64,000 nt of DNA from Billgrantia montanilacus (GTDB taxonomy: Bacteria > Pseudomonadota > Gammaproteobacteria > Pseudomonadales > Halomonadaceae). Where the stretch lies: positions 62,001-126,000 of the forward strand of contig NZ_QPII01000006.1 in NCBI RefSeq assembly GCF_003336675.1, in the 5' to 3' direction. The notes beneath the pieces are model-generated. The model was not told the origin of the DNA. It did not search any database and was given only the letters and a program-made list of their open reading frames with translations. This document shows positions 7,048-16,363 of this stretch, piece after piece; positions within the stretch are counted from its first letter, which is position 1; each line of letters opens with the position of its first letter. A program made the position numbers and the translations under genes.

Positions 7048-9468
7048 TTGAAACCATTGGATGTGACGCAGGTGTATCGCCACTGCCCCGAGGAGGCGTT
7101 CGAGTTCGAGATAAGCAGCGAGCTTGCCTCGCTGGATTTGCTCAGCGGCCATGACCGGGCGCGGGAGGCGCTGGATTTCGGCACGGCGATGCGCAGCGAT
7201 GGTTTCAATCTTTATGTGTTGGGCAACCCCGGGCATGGCAAGCATCAGCTGGTGGGGCGCTTCCTCACCGAGCGTTCCCGTGACGAACCCACCCCACCGG
7301 ACGTGGCCTATCGCTACAACTTCGATGACCCATCGCTGCCTCTCCACCTGCTGCTGCCCACCGGCATGGGCCGGGTGCTGCGTGCCGACATCGAGCAGCT
7401 GACGCAGGAGCTCAGCAGGTCGATTCCCGCGGTCTTCGAGGGTGACGAGTACCAGAATCGCCTGCATGAGCTGAAACAGGCCATGAACGAGCGCCAGCGC
7501 GATGCCATCGAGGCAGTGCGTCGAGAGGCCCGCGAGCACGATATCCTGTTGCTCTCCACCCCCAACGGGTTCACCTTCGCGCCGGCCAGCGATGACAAGA
7601 TGATGTCACCGGAGGAGTTCGAGGCGCTGCCCCAGGATGACCGCGAGCGCATCGAAGGCACGGTCAAGGTGCTGCAGAAGAAGCTCTCCCGTGCCATTCG
7701 TCAGATGCCGAAGCTTGCCAAGCAGCTGCACGAGCAGATGGTGGCACTGAACGAGGAGATGCTACAGACCGCGATCGGGGCACCGCTGGAGGAGCTGGAG
7801 CAACGATATACCGACCATGAAGGCGTACGGGCCCACCTGACATCCATTCGCGAAGCGATCATCGCCCACGCGGATTCCTTTATCGCGGATGAACCGGACA
7901 TTCCGCCGGAAGCGTTGTTCAGCCGCTTCCAGATCAATCTGATCGTCGATAACCGGAGCTGTGAAGGCGCGCCGGTGGTCTATCTGGACCTACCGACCCA
8001 TCAGCACCTGGTCGGCCGAATCGAACACCACGTTCACAACGGCACCCTGCTGACCGACTTCTCGCTGATCCGCGCCGGGGGCCTGCACCGCGCCAACGGC
8101 GGCTATCTGGTGCTGGATGTTCGCGCCCTGCTGATGCAGCCCGGCGCCTGGGAGACCCTGAAGCGCGAGCTGCGTGCCGGCGAGATCCGCACCGAGTCGC
8201 TGGAGCAGGCCTATGGGCTGATCAGCACCACCACCCTGGAGCCGGAGCCGATACCGCTGGACCTCAAGGTGGTGCTGCTCGGCGAGCGACTATTCTATTA
8301 CCTGCTGTGCGAACACGATCCCGACTTCCTGGAGCTGTTCAAGGTGCAGGCGGACCTGGAGGATGAGCTGGAACGCAACGACGCCAACCAACCCCTGTTC
8401 GCCCGCATGATCGCCACCCTGGTCAGGGATTCCGCCCTGCGCCCGCTTGATCGCAGCGGCGTGGCGGCGGTAATCGAACGGGCCAGCCGGCTGGCCGACG
8501 ACCAGAGCAAGCTCACCGCCCGTCACCGCGAACTCAGCGACCTGCTGGAAGAGGCCGACCACTGGGCCGACCAGGCCGCGGCCACGGTGATCGGGCGCGC
8601 CCACGTGGAGAAAGCGGTGGAGCAGCAGCTTTGGCGCGCCAGCCGCCTGCGCGAGCGCAGCCACGAGATGATCACCCGCGGTACGGTGGCGATTCGCACC
8701 GAGGGTTTCCAGGTGGGCCAGGTGAACGGGCTTTCTGTGCTAAGCCTGGGCCACTACGCCTTCGGCCAGCCGAGCCGCATTACCGCCACCGCCCGCCCCG
8801 GCGCCGGCCAAGTGGTGGATATCGAGCGCGAAGCGCGGATGGGCGGGCGCATCCACTCCAAGGCGGTGATGATCCTGTCGCGCTACCTGGCCAGCCGCTT
8901 TGCCCCCGATTCGCCGCTGTCGCTCTCCGCCAGCCTCGCCTTCGAACAATCCTACGGTGGCGTGGAGGGCGACAGCGCGTCCGTGGCCGAGGCCTGCGCG
9001 TTGATCTCGGCCATCGCCCGTGTCGGCATCGACCAGCGTCTGGCGGTCACCGGCTCCATCGACCAGTACGGCATGGTGCAGGCGGTGGGCGGCGTGAACG
9101 AGAAGATCGAGGGCTTTTTCGACATCTGCCGGGCGCGGGGGGAGGTCAAGGACCATGGGGTCTTGCTGCCGGCGACCAACGTGGCGCACCTGATGCTCAA
9201 GTCGGACGTGCGCGACGCCATTGCCGCCGGTGACTTCAAGGTCTATGCCATCCACGAGCTGGACGAAGCGCTGGCGCTATTGACCGGCATGACGCCGGGC
9301 GAGCGCGACGCTGATGGCCAGTATCCCGAGGGCAGCGTCAACGCCCTGGTTGCCGAGCGTCTCGAGGCCTTCCACAAGGTGGCTCGTCATAACCGCGGGC
9401 ACAATGGCAAGACGAGCGACGAGGAGAACGACAGGGACCAGGAGGTGCGTGACGATGACGAAGCCTGA
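7048..9468 (+). CDS. Lon-like ATP-dependent protease (S16 family, AAA_32 type)
   Basis: An 806-residue Lon-related protease distinct from classical Lon: no N-terminal substrate domain, a Walker A GNPGHGKH at residues 59-66, a long helical insertion (~130-260) and a C-terminal S16 protease domain. The catalytic dyad is Ser643 (GDSASVAEA) and Lys686 (GGVNEKIEG). The start is a TTG at 7048 with AAGGAGG eight bases upstream. The 137 bases between the REP cluster and the start contain a TTGACT (6958-6963), but no convincing -10 at the right distance. The universal stress protein gene overlaps its 3' end by 14 bases, so the pair forms an operon. Substrates are unknown. Confidence 0.92.
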   Translation: MKPLDVTQVYRHCPEEAFEFEISSELASLDLLSGHDRAREALDFGTAMRSDGFNLYVLGNPGHGKHQLVGRFLTERSRDEPTPPDVAYRYNFDDPSLPLHLLLPTGMGRVLRADIEQLTQELSRSIPAVFEGDEYQNRLHELKQAMNERQRDAIEAVRREAREHDILLLSTPNGFTFAPASDDKMMSPEEFEALPQDDRERIEGTVKVLQKKLSRAIRQMPKLAKQLHEQMVALNEEMLQTAIGAPLEELEQRYTDHEGVRAHLTSIREAIIAHADSFIADEPDIPPEALFSRFQINLIVDNRSCEGAPVVYLDLPTHQHLVGRIEHHVHNGTLLTDFSLIRAGGLHRANGGYLVLDVRALLMQPGAWETLKRELRAGEIRTESLEQAYGLISTTTLEPEPIPLDLKVVLLGERLFYYLLCEHDPDFLELFKVQADLEDELERNDANQPLFARMIATLVRDSALRPLDRSGVAAVIERASRLADDQSKLTARHRELSDLLEEADHWADQAAATVIGRAHVEKAVEQQLWRASRLRERSHEMITRGTVAIRTEGFQVGQVNGLSVLSLGHYAFGQPSRITATARPGAGQVVDIEREARMGGRIHSKAVMILSRYLASRFAPDSPLSLSASLAFEQSYGGVEGDSASVAEACALISAIARVGIDQRLAVTGSIDQYGMVQAVGGVNEKIEGFFDICRARGEVKDHGVLLPATNVAHLMLKSDVRDAIAAGDFKVYAIHELDEALALLTGMTPGERDADGQYPEGSVNALVAERLEAFHKVARHNRGHNGKTSDEENDRDQEVRDDDEA

Positions 9469-10216
9469 CACGCCGCCCCCAGGCAATGACGGCCCCATCC
9501 TCGAAATCGCGCGCGTTCTGGCGTTGCTCGACGCCTCGCGCCATAGCCTGGCAGCCCTGTCCGCCGCGGTGGACCTGGCCAGCAACCGACAGGCCGAGCT
9601 GGTCGCGGTTTATGTGGAAGACCTGGACCTGCTGAGCTGTGCAGCCTTTCCGTTCACCTGCGAGATCGGTGCGCAATCGGGTATCACACGGCCGCTGACT
9701 GTGGATACGCTGGAGGCGAGCATCGCCCGCCAGCTTCAGCGCGTAAACCAGGCGCTTGCTCTCGCCGTGGCCGGGCGCGATCTGCAACATCGTCTTGAGG
9801 TCAGTCGCGGCCCCGTCGCTGGCGAAGCCCTGGCCAAGGCTGGCCCGGACGATGTGCTGGTACTGGGCAAGGCTGGCATGACCGAGCGCTGGGGCACGCG
9901 GCTCGGCTCCACCAGCCGCCGGCTCATACTGGAAGCCCCCTGCACAGTGCTGCTCTGGGACGAGCGGCACCCCTTCAAGCGAGGCCCGCTGCGGCTGCTG
10001 AACCAAGGCGGGGCAGAAGCCGTGCCCAACTGGCTGTCAGCACTCTTCGACGGCCTCTCCCCCCTGCCGATCCGCCACGCCCGGGACCTGGAAAACCATC
10101 TCTCCCACGCCGATGCCGGCGGCCTGCTGCTGCATCGAACCGAACTGGAACAGCTCCTCGACGAAGACCCCGAACTACTCGCCAATGTCCCCCTGCCGAT
10201 TGTGGTGGTGGCGTAG
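9455..10216 (+). CDS. Universal stress protein family
   Basis: A 253-residue UspA-fold protein. The first half has the beta-alpha start ILEIARVLALLDASRHSLAAL and the ATP-loop-like GKAGMTERWGTRLGSTSRRL (residues ~135-155), corresponding to the G-x2-G-x9-G-S motif. The second half is shorter and degenerate. The ATG at 9455 has GGAGG nine bases upstream; the GTG at 9449 is too close to it. It overlaps the Lon-like gene by 14 bases. Its role is probably linked to the protease under stress, but the sequence does not show how. Confidence 0.85.
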   Translation: MTKPDTPPPGNDGPILEIARVLALLDASRHSLAALSAAVDLASNRQAELVAVYVEDLDLLSCAAFPFTCEIGAQSGITRPLTVDTLEASIARQLQRVNQALALAVAGRDLQHRLEVSRGPVAGEALAKAGPDDVLVLGKAGMTERWGTRLGSTSRRLILEAPCTVLLWDERHPFKRGPLRLLNQGGAEAVPNWLSALFDGLSPLPIRHARDLENHLSHADAGGLLLHRTELEQLLDEDPELLANVPLPIVVVA

Positions 10217-10221
10217 AGTCA

Positions 10222-10283
10222 TGATGTTGCCGCCAGGGAGCCTGGCGGCGCCAGTCGCGATGGGAACCAGCGCTCCAACAGCG
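10222..10283. repeat. REP element B (solo, upstream of RAYT)
   Basis: One right-hand REP: the hairpin CCAGG...CCTGG leads into GGCGCCAGTCGCGATGGG and ends CAGCGCTCCAACAGC. It lies about 135 bases upstream of the RAYT gene. An isolated element next to a RAYT is the typical genomic arrangement. Confidence 0.85.
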
Positions 10284-10418
10284 ATACTCTCCGCCAAATT
10301 GCAATAATGATTACACGCTCTGTTGGTCAAGGCCTACAACAAGGTCCGCAAATGGCTTACCGACATATTAGCCCAATCAAATACTCTGAACTGAGCCAGC
10401 CCAACATGAGCTTTCATA

Positions 10419-10856
10419 ATGACAACGCCCGGTATACGCGCTCTCAGAGCAGGCCGTCGATCCATTCCCGGCCACTATTACCACATTACTCTGGTGACGC
10501 GCCGTCGCTACCCGTTCTTTGAAGACTTTCGTACTGCCTGCAAGGCCTGCCGTGCGTTTTCGATTTCCACCCTGGATGCGCAGTGCGAGACGCAATCGTT
10601 TGTCGTCATGCCCGACCATGTCCATTGGCTGCTGCAGTTGAAAGGTGATCTCGCACATTCCGTCAGGATATATAAATCCCATGTCTCCATGGCGGTCGGT
10701 CTGCGGGTGTGGGATGCCGGTTATTACGAACGCGCCCTGCGATCCGATGAGGATATTCGTACCGTGGCCCGGTATATCGTCGCCAATCCGTTACGCGCAG
10801 GGTTGGTGGAGAATATCGGAGAGTATCCCTATTGGGATGCGATATGGCTGGATTGA
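10419..10856 (+). CDS. REP-associated tyrosine transposase (RAYT, Y1_Tnp/HUH family)
   Basis: A 145-residue single-tyrosine transposase. The HUH metal site is MPDHVHWLL (~residues 63-71). The HYYHITLVTRRRYPFF N-terminal strand and the C-terminal ARYIVANPLRAGLVENIGEY, which carries the probable nucleophilic Tyr, match the IS200/REP transposase family. RAYTs bind and cleave REP hairpins and are usually single-copy and immobile. The gene looks intact. Codon use and GC are slightly lower than the neighbours. The ribosome site before ATG 10419 is weak (TGAG). The abundant REP elements in this window are its likely substrate. Confidence 0.9.
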   Translation: MTTPGIRALRAGRRSIPGHYYHITLVTRRRYPFFEDFRTACKACRAFSISTLDAQCETQSFVVMPDHVHWLLQLKGDLAHSVRIYKSHVSMAVGLRVWDAGYYERALRSDEDIRTVARYIVANPLRAGLVENIGEYPYWDAIWLD

Positions 10857-10899
10857 TGGCTAGGCGCTATCCGAAAACTGGCTGCGCACAGCCTGTTCG

Positions 10900-11850
10900 T
10901 CAACGTGGGACTTCATGCCTCGTGCAGTTGCGCCCGGCCGCCTTGGCAGCATAGAGGGCATCGTCGGCCCGCCCCATGACGGTTTCGATCGAGGCATCGT
11001 CGGGCGTAAGGCTCGCCACGCCAGCACTCACCGTGTACCGGATGCGACTCTCTCCCTCTTCTACAATCGCTTTCTCGGCATGACGGCGCAGGCGTTCGGC
11101 CAGTTGGAAGGCACCATCCGGGTCTGATCCAGGGAGCAGCACGACGAACTCCTCACCACCCAGACGAGCCAACACGTCTGATCCGCGCAGCAATGTCGCG
11201 ACACCATTGCAGAAATTGATCAGTACCCGATCACCGGCGGAGTGCCCGAACTGGTCATTGATTTGCTTGAAGTGGTCGAGGTCGAGCATGGCCAGGGAAA
11301 GCGGCGTCCCGTACCTCCGGGCTCGAGCAACCTCTGTCCCGGATAACTCGAAGAAATGACGACGGTTTGCGACGCCCGTTAGAGGATCACGCCGCGCCAG
11401 GACCTCCAGCTTACGCTCAACTTCCTTGCGCGGCGTGATGTCACGAAAGAACCAGACTCGTCCCAGATATCGATTGTCATTGCCCCAGAGCGCCTTGGAA
11501 AAGCGTTCCAGCGTGCGGCCATCTTTCAATGAAAGCTCGCAATGGTCCTCCAGTGTAGGATCGTCGTAAAGTTCCTGCGTGCGCTTTAGAAATGCCTCGG
11601 GCGCTTCGAGCCGGTCCATCGCAAGCGCCAACGGTGCCTGCTCGGAATACCCCGCCAGGTTACCCCCATGGTCACCCGGCAACTTCTCAAGGGGAATATC
11701 GAACACCTCAAATAGCCGCCGATTGTGGGACATGATCATCCCCTGATCATCCACCACGAGGATGCCATCGGGTGAGGCCTCATGAATGGCCTCGATTAAC
11801 GAACGATCAAAGTCGCCCTTGGTGGTGATTCGATGGATATCGGCTGACAT
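10900..11850 (-). CDS. PAS-GGDEF diguanylate cyclase
   Basis: A 316-residue soluble protein. The PAS domain (residues ~15-140) opens with IEAIHEASPDGILVVDDQG, and the GGDEF domain (~150-310) carries the active motif GGEEF and the substrate-region LDHFKQINDQFGH. An inhibitory I-site RGSD lies five residues before GGEEF, so product feedback is expected. No transmembrane segment is seen, so the signal is probably cytoplasmic. I start at 11850 (MSADIHRI), with an AGAGG-type site five bases upstream, rather than at the longer opening at 11922. Confidence 0.92.
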   Translation of the reverse strand: MSADIHRITTKGDFDRSLIEAIHEASPDGILVVDDQGMIMSHNRRLFEVFDIPLEKLPGDHGGNLAGYSEQAPLALAMDRLEAPEAFLKRTQELYDDPTLEDHCELSLKDGRTLERFSKALWGNDNRYLGRVWFFRDITPRKEVERKLEVLARRDPLTGVANRRHFFELSGTEVARARRYGTPLSLAMLDLDHFKQINDQFGHSAGDRVLINFCNGVATLLRGSDVLARLGGEEFVVLLPGSDPDGAFQLAERLRRHAEKAIVEEGESRIRYTVSAGVASLTPDDASIETVMGRADDALYAAKAAGRNCTRHEVPR

Positions 11851-12038
11851 GGCGACCTCTGAACGGGGAGCAAAAGTGCCCGGGAGCCTTGCCCTAACCT
11901 CGTTCAGCAGAAGGTCAGGCAACCTTTTTGGCCACCATTATATTGAGTAGCCCCCAATCCCTTGTCGTTTGCACGGCCGACATGACGACTCGACACGAGG
12001 CTCGATTCTAGCATCCTGTCGGGCCTTCCGCTCCTGCA
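11851..12038. other. Spacer upstream of the diguanylate cyclase gene
   Basis: Between the cyclase start and the next REP cluster. It should hold the leftward cyclase promoter, but I see no convincing -35/-10 pair, terminator or small gene. Confidence 0.4.
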
Positions 12039-12350
12039 ACTGATGCTGCGGCCTCCGCCGAGGCGCCTGTCGCGACGCGGAGCGGCGGCGCTCCAACAGC
12101 GAATCTCTCCACAGACGGCGCCACGCCGCTGTTGGAGCAGCTTTAGCTCGCGACTGGAGGCCCAAGGACTCCCGGCGGTGTTGCCGTGGCTAGCAAACAC
12201 CGCAAACGGCGGCAGCCTCCGCCAAGGCGCCTAGCGGCGCCAGTCGCGATGCGGAGCAGCGCTCCAACAGCTGTTTTCTCACCGACCGCAACTACCGCCA
12301 AGGCGCCTGACGGCGCCAGTCGCGATGGGAACCAGCGCTCCAACAGCTGT
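12039..12350. repeat. REP/BIME cluster C
   Basis: Four REP cores between the diguanylate cyclase start and the trhP end: a degenerate one (CCTGTCGCGACGCGG), one forward (GGAGCAGCTTTAGCTCGCG then ACTGGAGG), and two reverse elements in tandem (GGCGCCAGTCGCGATGCGG and GGCGCCAGTCGCGATGGG), each ending GCGCTCCAACAGC. The last two have no forward partner, a sign of partial unit loss. Confidence 0.88.
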
Positions 12351-12369
12351 TCTTTCATGCACCTTCGGC

Positions 12370-13788
12370 CTAGCCCAGATCCCGCATCAGGAGCGCGTAT
12401 TCGATGCGTTCCGGTTCGATGGGGTCGCCGGGTATCGGAATGCGGACGATGTGACCGGAGCCGGGGGCGGCACCGACGGCTTGGCCGTGCTTGTTCTCGA
12501 TATGTTCGAGGGTAAAGCGGCGGTTGCCGCCAGGCAGCATCAGTTCCATGCCGTCGCCGACTTCGAAGCGGTTCTTGACGTCGATTTCCATGACACCGCG
12601 GCCCGGATCGTAGCCCATCACTTCGCCGACAAACTGCTGGTGCACGCCGACGGAGTTGCCTTGCTGGTAGTTCTGGTACTCGTCGTGGACGTGACGGCGG
12701 TAGAAGCCTTCGGTGTAGCCACGGTTGGCGAGGTTATCGAGTTCGTCCATCAGGCGCATGTCGAAGGGGCGACCGGCGACGGCGTCGTCGATAGCGCGGC
12801 GATAGACCTGGGCGGTGCGGGCCACGTAGTAGTGGGACTTGGTGCGCCCTTCGATCTTCAACGAGGTGACGCCCATCTGAGTGAGCTGCGGCACGTGCTG
12901 GACAGCGCGCAGGTCCTTGGAGTTCATGATGTAGGTGCCGTGCTCGTCTTCGAAGACCGGCATCAGCTCGCCCGGGCGGGTGCGATCCTCGATCAACGCA
13001 GAGAGTTCGTCCTGCCCTTCGACGCCGCCGGCGGTGGCGGTGCTTTCGGCCACTTCGGCGCTGCCACCGCCAGAGGCGATCAGTCCACCCTGGTCCGGGG
13101 TCCACACCCCGCTACCGGCATGGGCACGGGCAGAGTTGGCCGGCACCAGGTCGCCTGTCTCATCGTGGGAAGCGGCCACGGTGTTGTACTTCCAGCGACA
13201 GGCGTTGGTGCAGGTGCCCTGGTTGGGGTCGCGGTGGTTGAAGTAGCCGGACAGCAGGCAACGGCCGGAATAGGCGATGCACAGGGCGCCGTGGACGAAG
13301 GTTTCGATCTCCAGGTCGGGGCACTCGGCGCGGATCTCGCCGATCTCGGCCAGCGACAGTTCCCGGGAGAGGATGATGCGGCTGATGCCCTGCTTCTGCC
13401 AGAACCGGGCCGCGGCGTAGTTGACCACGTTGGACTGCACCGAGAGGTGGATCTCCTGGTCGGGCCAGCGCTCGCGCACCATCATGATCAGCCCCGGGTC
13501 GGACATGATCAGCGCATCGGGGCCGGCTTCGATGACCGACTCCATGTCGCGCAGGTAGGTCTTGAGCTTGCTGTTGTGCGGCGCGATGTTGGAGGCGACG
13601 TAGAACTGCTTGCCCCGCTCGTGGGCGTAGGCAATGCCCTTGTGCAGGTTGTCGACCTTGAAGTCGTTGTTGCGCGCGCGCAGCGAGTAGCGCGGCTGGC
13701 CAGCGTAGACGGCATCGGCGCCGTAGGCGAAGGCGTAGCGCATATTCTTGAACGTCCCCGCGGGGGACAGCAGTTCAGGGGCTTTCAT
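12370..13788 (-). CDS. trhP: tRNA 5-hydroxyuridine synthase-type U32 protein TrhP (YegQ)
   Basis: Peptidase-U32-family protein needed for prephenate-dependent hydroxylation of U34 in tRNA. The 472-residue product opens MKAPELLSPAGTFKNM and carries AFAYGADAVYAGQ, HGALCIAYSGRCLLSGYFN and CTNACRWKYN with Fe-S-type cysteines. FEDEHGTYIMNSKDL and the LKIEGRTKS signature follow. It is slightly longer than E. coli YegQ (~453) because of a Gly/Ala/Glu-rich variable segment around residues 205-260. It is divergent from queC, another wobble-position modification gene, with 247 bases between. Confidence 0.93.
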   Translation of the reverse strand: MKAPELLSPAGTFKNMRYAFAYGADAVYAGQPRYSLRARNNDFKVDNLHKGIAYAHERGKQFYVASNIAPHNSKLKTYLRDMESVIEAGPDALIMSDPGLIMMVRERWPDQEIHLSVQSNVVNYAAARFWQKQGISRIILSRELSLAEIGEIRAECPDLEIETFVHGALCIAYSGRCLLSGYFNHRDPNQGTCTNACRWKYNTVAASHDETGDLVPANSARAHAGSGVWTPDQGGLIASGGGSAEVAESTATAGGVEGQDELSALIEDRTRPGELMPVFEDEHGTYIMNSKDLRAVQHVPQLTQMGVTSLKIEGRTKSHYYVARTAQVYRRAIDDAVAGRPFDMRLMDELDNLANRGYTEGFYRRHVHDEYQNYQQGNSVGVHQQFVGEVMGYDPGRGVMEIDVKNRFEVGDGMELMLPGGNRRFTLEHIENKHGQAVGAAPGSGHIVRIPIPGDPIEPERIEYALLMRDLG

Positions 13789-14035
13789 AAGGTCACCGTT
13801 TTCAGGACGATGGCACCGGGCGCTAGCTGAGCTTCTGTGCGCTTGTCGGTTTCAGCGCTCGATCGGTTTCAGATAGCCCCCTGGATGCTTGGGAGAGGGG
13901 CGGGAATCTTAGCAACTGGCGCCGGTTCTGGCCAGATTTCGTCCAGTTGCGTACACTTGGCCCGCGCCGGACCGGACCCCGGCCAGCGGCTTTCACCGAG
14001 AGCCGCCCGATAAATTCTCCGACAACGAGTCTCCC

Positions 14036-14869
14036 ATGACCCAGTCCGCGATTTCCTCCGTGCCCGCTACCGTGGTGATCTACTCCGGTGGCATGGATTC
14101 CTTTACCGTCCTTCACCGCGCCCTGCGCGAGGGGCTGGCGGTACATGCCCTCTCCTTCGACTATGGCCAGCGCCACGCCCGCGAGCTCGAGGTGGCCGCC
14201 CACGTCTGCCGCGAGCTCGACGTGCCGCATCAGGTGGTCGACATTCGCGCCATCCATGGCCTGATCGACAATTCGGCCCTGACCGATGCCGACCGCGCCA
14301 TGCCTGACGGCGACTACGCCAGCGACAACCTGACCGCCACGGTGGTGCCCAACCGCAACATGATTCTGCTGTCGCTGGCCATCGCCAAGGCGGTGAACAT
14401 CGGCGCCGGGCGCGTCGACTACGGCGCCCACGGCGGCGACCATGTGCTCTACCCCGACTGCCGGCCCGAGTTCGTCGAGCGCATGAATGCGGTGGCGGGC
14501 ATCGCCAACTTCGAACCGGTGCGGATCCATGCGCCCTACCTGGGTTCGACCAAGGCGGACATTCTCGCCGATGGCCTGGCCATGGGACTCGACTACGCCG
14601 ATACCTGGACCTGCTACCTGGGCCAGGAACTCGCCTGTGGTCGCTGTGGCAGCTGCCGTGAGCGCCTCGCGGCCTTTGCCGCCAATGGCGCCACCGACCC
14701 GCTCGGTTATTTACAGCGGCCCGAAGCCGGCTATCTAAAGCGGCCCGAAGCTACCGCCACTTCTACACGGCCCGAAGCCGCCGCCACTTCTACCCGGCCC
14801 GAAGCCGCCGCCGCTGCGCAGCGGTCCGAAACCAATGCGCCGGCTTCCAGGGAGGCGCCCGATGTATAG
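14036..14869 (+). CDS. queC: 7-cyano-7-deazaguanine synthase QueC with a repetitive C-terminal tail
   Basis: Converts 7-carboxy-7-deazaguanine to preQ0 using ATP and ammonia, on the queuosine pathway. The PP-loop is YSGGMDS near residue 19, and the zinc-site cysteines are in CGRCGSC (~residues 201-207). The catalytic core ends near residue 225, but the protein has 277 residues. The extra tail holds five RPEA units separated by Thr/Ser/Ala-rich spacers, plus one RSET. QueC is normally ~220-235 residues. The queE start overlaps the last 8 bases. No riboswitch was recognised in the 247-base upstream region. Confidence 0.95.
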   Translation: MTQSAISSVPATVVIYSGGMDSFTVLHRALREGLAVHALSFDYGQRHARELEVAAHVCRELDVPHQVVDIRAIHGLIDNSALTDADRAMPDGDYASDNLTATVVPNRNMILLSLAIAKAVNIGAGRVDYGAHGGDHVLYPDCRPEFVERMNAVAGIANFEPVRIHAPYLGSTKADILADGLAMGLDYADTWTCYLGQELACGRCGSCRERLAAFAANGATDPLGYLQRPEAGYLKRPEATATSTRPEAAATSTRPEAAAAAQRSETNAPASREAPDV

Positions 14870-15518
14870 CGTCAAGGAGGCCTTCTATACGCTGCAGGGG
14901 GAAGGCGGCCAGGCCGGGCGTGCCAGCGTATTCTGTCGTTTCACCGGCTGTAATTTGTGGTCGGGCCGCGAACGAGATCGAGCCACCGCGGCCTGTACCT
15001 TCTGCGATACCGATTTCCTCGGCACCGACGGCCAGAACGGCGGTCGCTTCAGCGATGCCGAAGCCCTGGCCGACCACCTGACCGCGCTGTGGCCCGAGCA
15101 GGATGGCGCCGGGGAGAAAGTAGCCACGCCCTATGTGGTGTTCACCGGCGGCGAGCCGCTGCTGCAGCTTGACGAGGCGCTGATCGCCGCCATGCACCGG
15201 CACGGCTTCGAGGTGGCGGTGGAAACCAACGGCACCATCATGCCGCCGCCCGGCATCGACTGGCTCTGCGTCAGCCCCAAGGGGGCGACGGAGCTGGCAG
15301 TGACCGGCGGTGACGAGCTCAAGCTGGTCTACCCCCAGCAGCAGGCGCCGCCGGAGCGCTTCCAGAAATTCGGCTTCAACCATTTCTTTCTGCAGCCGAT
15401 GGACAGCGGCCCGCTGGGTAGGCGGGAGAGCCACATTGGCGCCACCGTGGCCTACTGCCTGGCCAATCCGCAGTGGCGGCTGTCGCTGCAGACACACAAG
15501 ATTGCGGGGTTCGACTGA
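14862..15518 (+). CDS. queE: 7-carboxy-7-deazaguanine synthase QueE
   Basis: Radical-SAM enzyme that contracts 6-carboxytetrahydropterin to 7-carboxy-7-deazaguanine. The 218-residue protein opens [15 protein letters not shown]. The Fe-S cysteines occur in the long-loop form CxxxxxC...CTFC within [20 protein letters not shown], the variant known from Pseudomonas and Burkholderia enzymes rather than E. coli. [10 protein letters not shown] and VETNGT are the other SAM-binding signatures. The start overlaps the queC stop, and the stop overlaps the next gene (ATGA). Confidence 0.95.
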   Translation: MYSVKEAFYTLQGEGGQAGRASVFCRFTGCNLWSGRERDRATAACTFCDTDFLGTDGQNGGRFSDAEALADHLTALWPEQDGAGEKVATPYVVFTGGEPLLQLDEALIAAMHRHGFEVAVETNGTIMPPPGIDWLCVSPKGATELAVTGGDELKLVYPQQQAPPERFQKFGFNHFFLQPMDSGPLGRRESHIGATVAYCLANPQWRLSLQTHKIAGFD

Positions 15519-16363
15519 TGACGCTGTTCGTCAACCGCCTGAGCCATCTCGACGTCTCCCTATGGTGCCCGCAGCGGGGCCTGATCGGCGCCAGCTGGCA
15601 CGTGGATGCCGAGCTCGATGGAGACCTTGGCGAGGATGGCATGCTGTTCGACTTCGGCGAGGTCAAGCCGTGGCTCAAGTCACGCCTGGATGGCGGCGTC
15701 GACCATACGCTGCTGATTCCGACGAAGGCGCCCGGTCTGGAAATCTTCGAATGCAGCGAAGGGCTCTGCGTGCGCACCACGCAGCCCTATCCCATGGAGG
15801 TTCGCGCACCGCGGCAGGCCTTTACCCTGCTGCCGTGGCCGACGATCACCACCGAACGACTGGCCGAGCTGTTGGCCAGGGAGATGATGAAGCGCCCGCC
15901 GCCCAGGGTCAGCGACATTCGCCTGCGTCTTCGCGACGAAGTGATCGACGGCGCCGCCTATACCTATAGCCACGGGCTCAAGCGGCATGTGGGCAACTGC
16001 CAGCGTATCGCTCACGGGCACCGCTCCCGCCTGCATATCTGGCAGCGCGGCGTGCGTATGCCGGGGCTGGAAGCGGAATGGGCCGAGCGTCTGGGAGATC
16101 GCTACCTGGTCGACGCGGCGGATATCGCCACCGGACCCGATTCAGTAGTGCGCGGCATGATGACCAGCCGCTATCGTGCCGAGCAGGGTCGCTTCATGAT
16201 TCGGCTACCGGCAGAGCGTTGCCTCACCTTACCCACCCCCACCACGGTGGAACATATCGCCGGCTGGCTGGCACGGCAGATCACCGAGGAAACCGGCCGC
16301 GCCACGCGGGTCCAGGCCTTCGAGGGAGTCGACAAGGGAGCGATTGCGGAGGCACAGCCTTGA
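15518..16363 (+). CDS. Two-domain QueD-like 6-carboxytetrahydropterin synthase homologue
   Basis: A 281-residue protein, about twice the length of QueD (~120). Two 6-PTPS-like halves are visible. The N-terminal half holds GMLFDFGEVK and the DHTLL motif but lacks the HxGH zinc pair. The C-terminal half (from ~residue 145) has the H...C..R...HGH pattern in KRHVGNCQRIAHGHRSRL, giving zinc ligands and the catalytic Cys, and a late Glu in QAFEGVD. The active-site elements are therefore divided between halves. Position after queC-queE supports a role in the GTP-to-preQ0 pathway. ATG 15518 overlaps the queE stop. Confidence 0.82.
   Translation: MTLFVNRLSHLDVSLWCPQRGLIGASWHVDAELDGDLGEDGMLFDFGEVKPWLKSRLDGGVDHTLLIPTKAPGLEIFECSEGLCVRTTQPYPMEVRAPRQAFTLLPWPTITTERLAELLAREMMKRPPPRVSDIRLRLRDEVIDGAAYTYSHGLKRHVGNCQRIAHGHRSRLHIWQRGVRMPGLEAEWAERLGDRYLVDAADIATGPDSVVRGMMTSRYRAEQGRFMIRLPAERCLTLPTPTTVEHIAGWLARQITEETGRATRVQAFEGVDKGAIAEAQP

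Noticed and set aside
12325..13830. Long plus-strand open frame (~500 codons) opposite trhP
   Set aside because: Antisense to a clearly recognised TrhP; its composition (Val/Gly/His-rich) is the usual mirror of a GC-rich gene and no family is recognisable.
13789..14035. Possible preQ1 riboswitch before queC
   Set aside because: No preQ1 aptamer features (short hairpin plus A-rich tail) were seen; gammaproteobacterial queC genes usually lack one.
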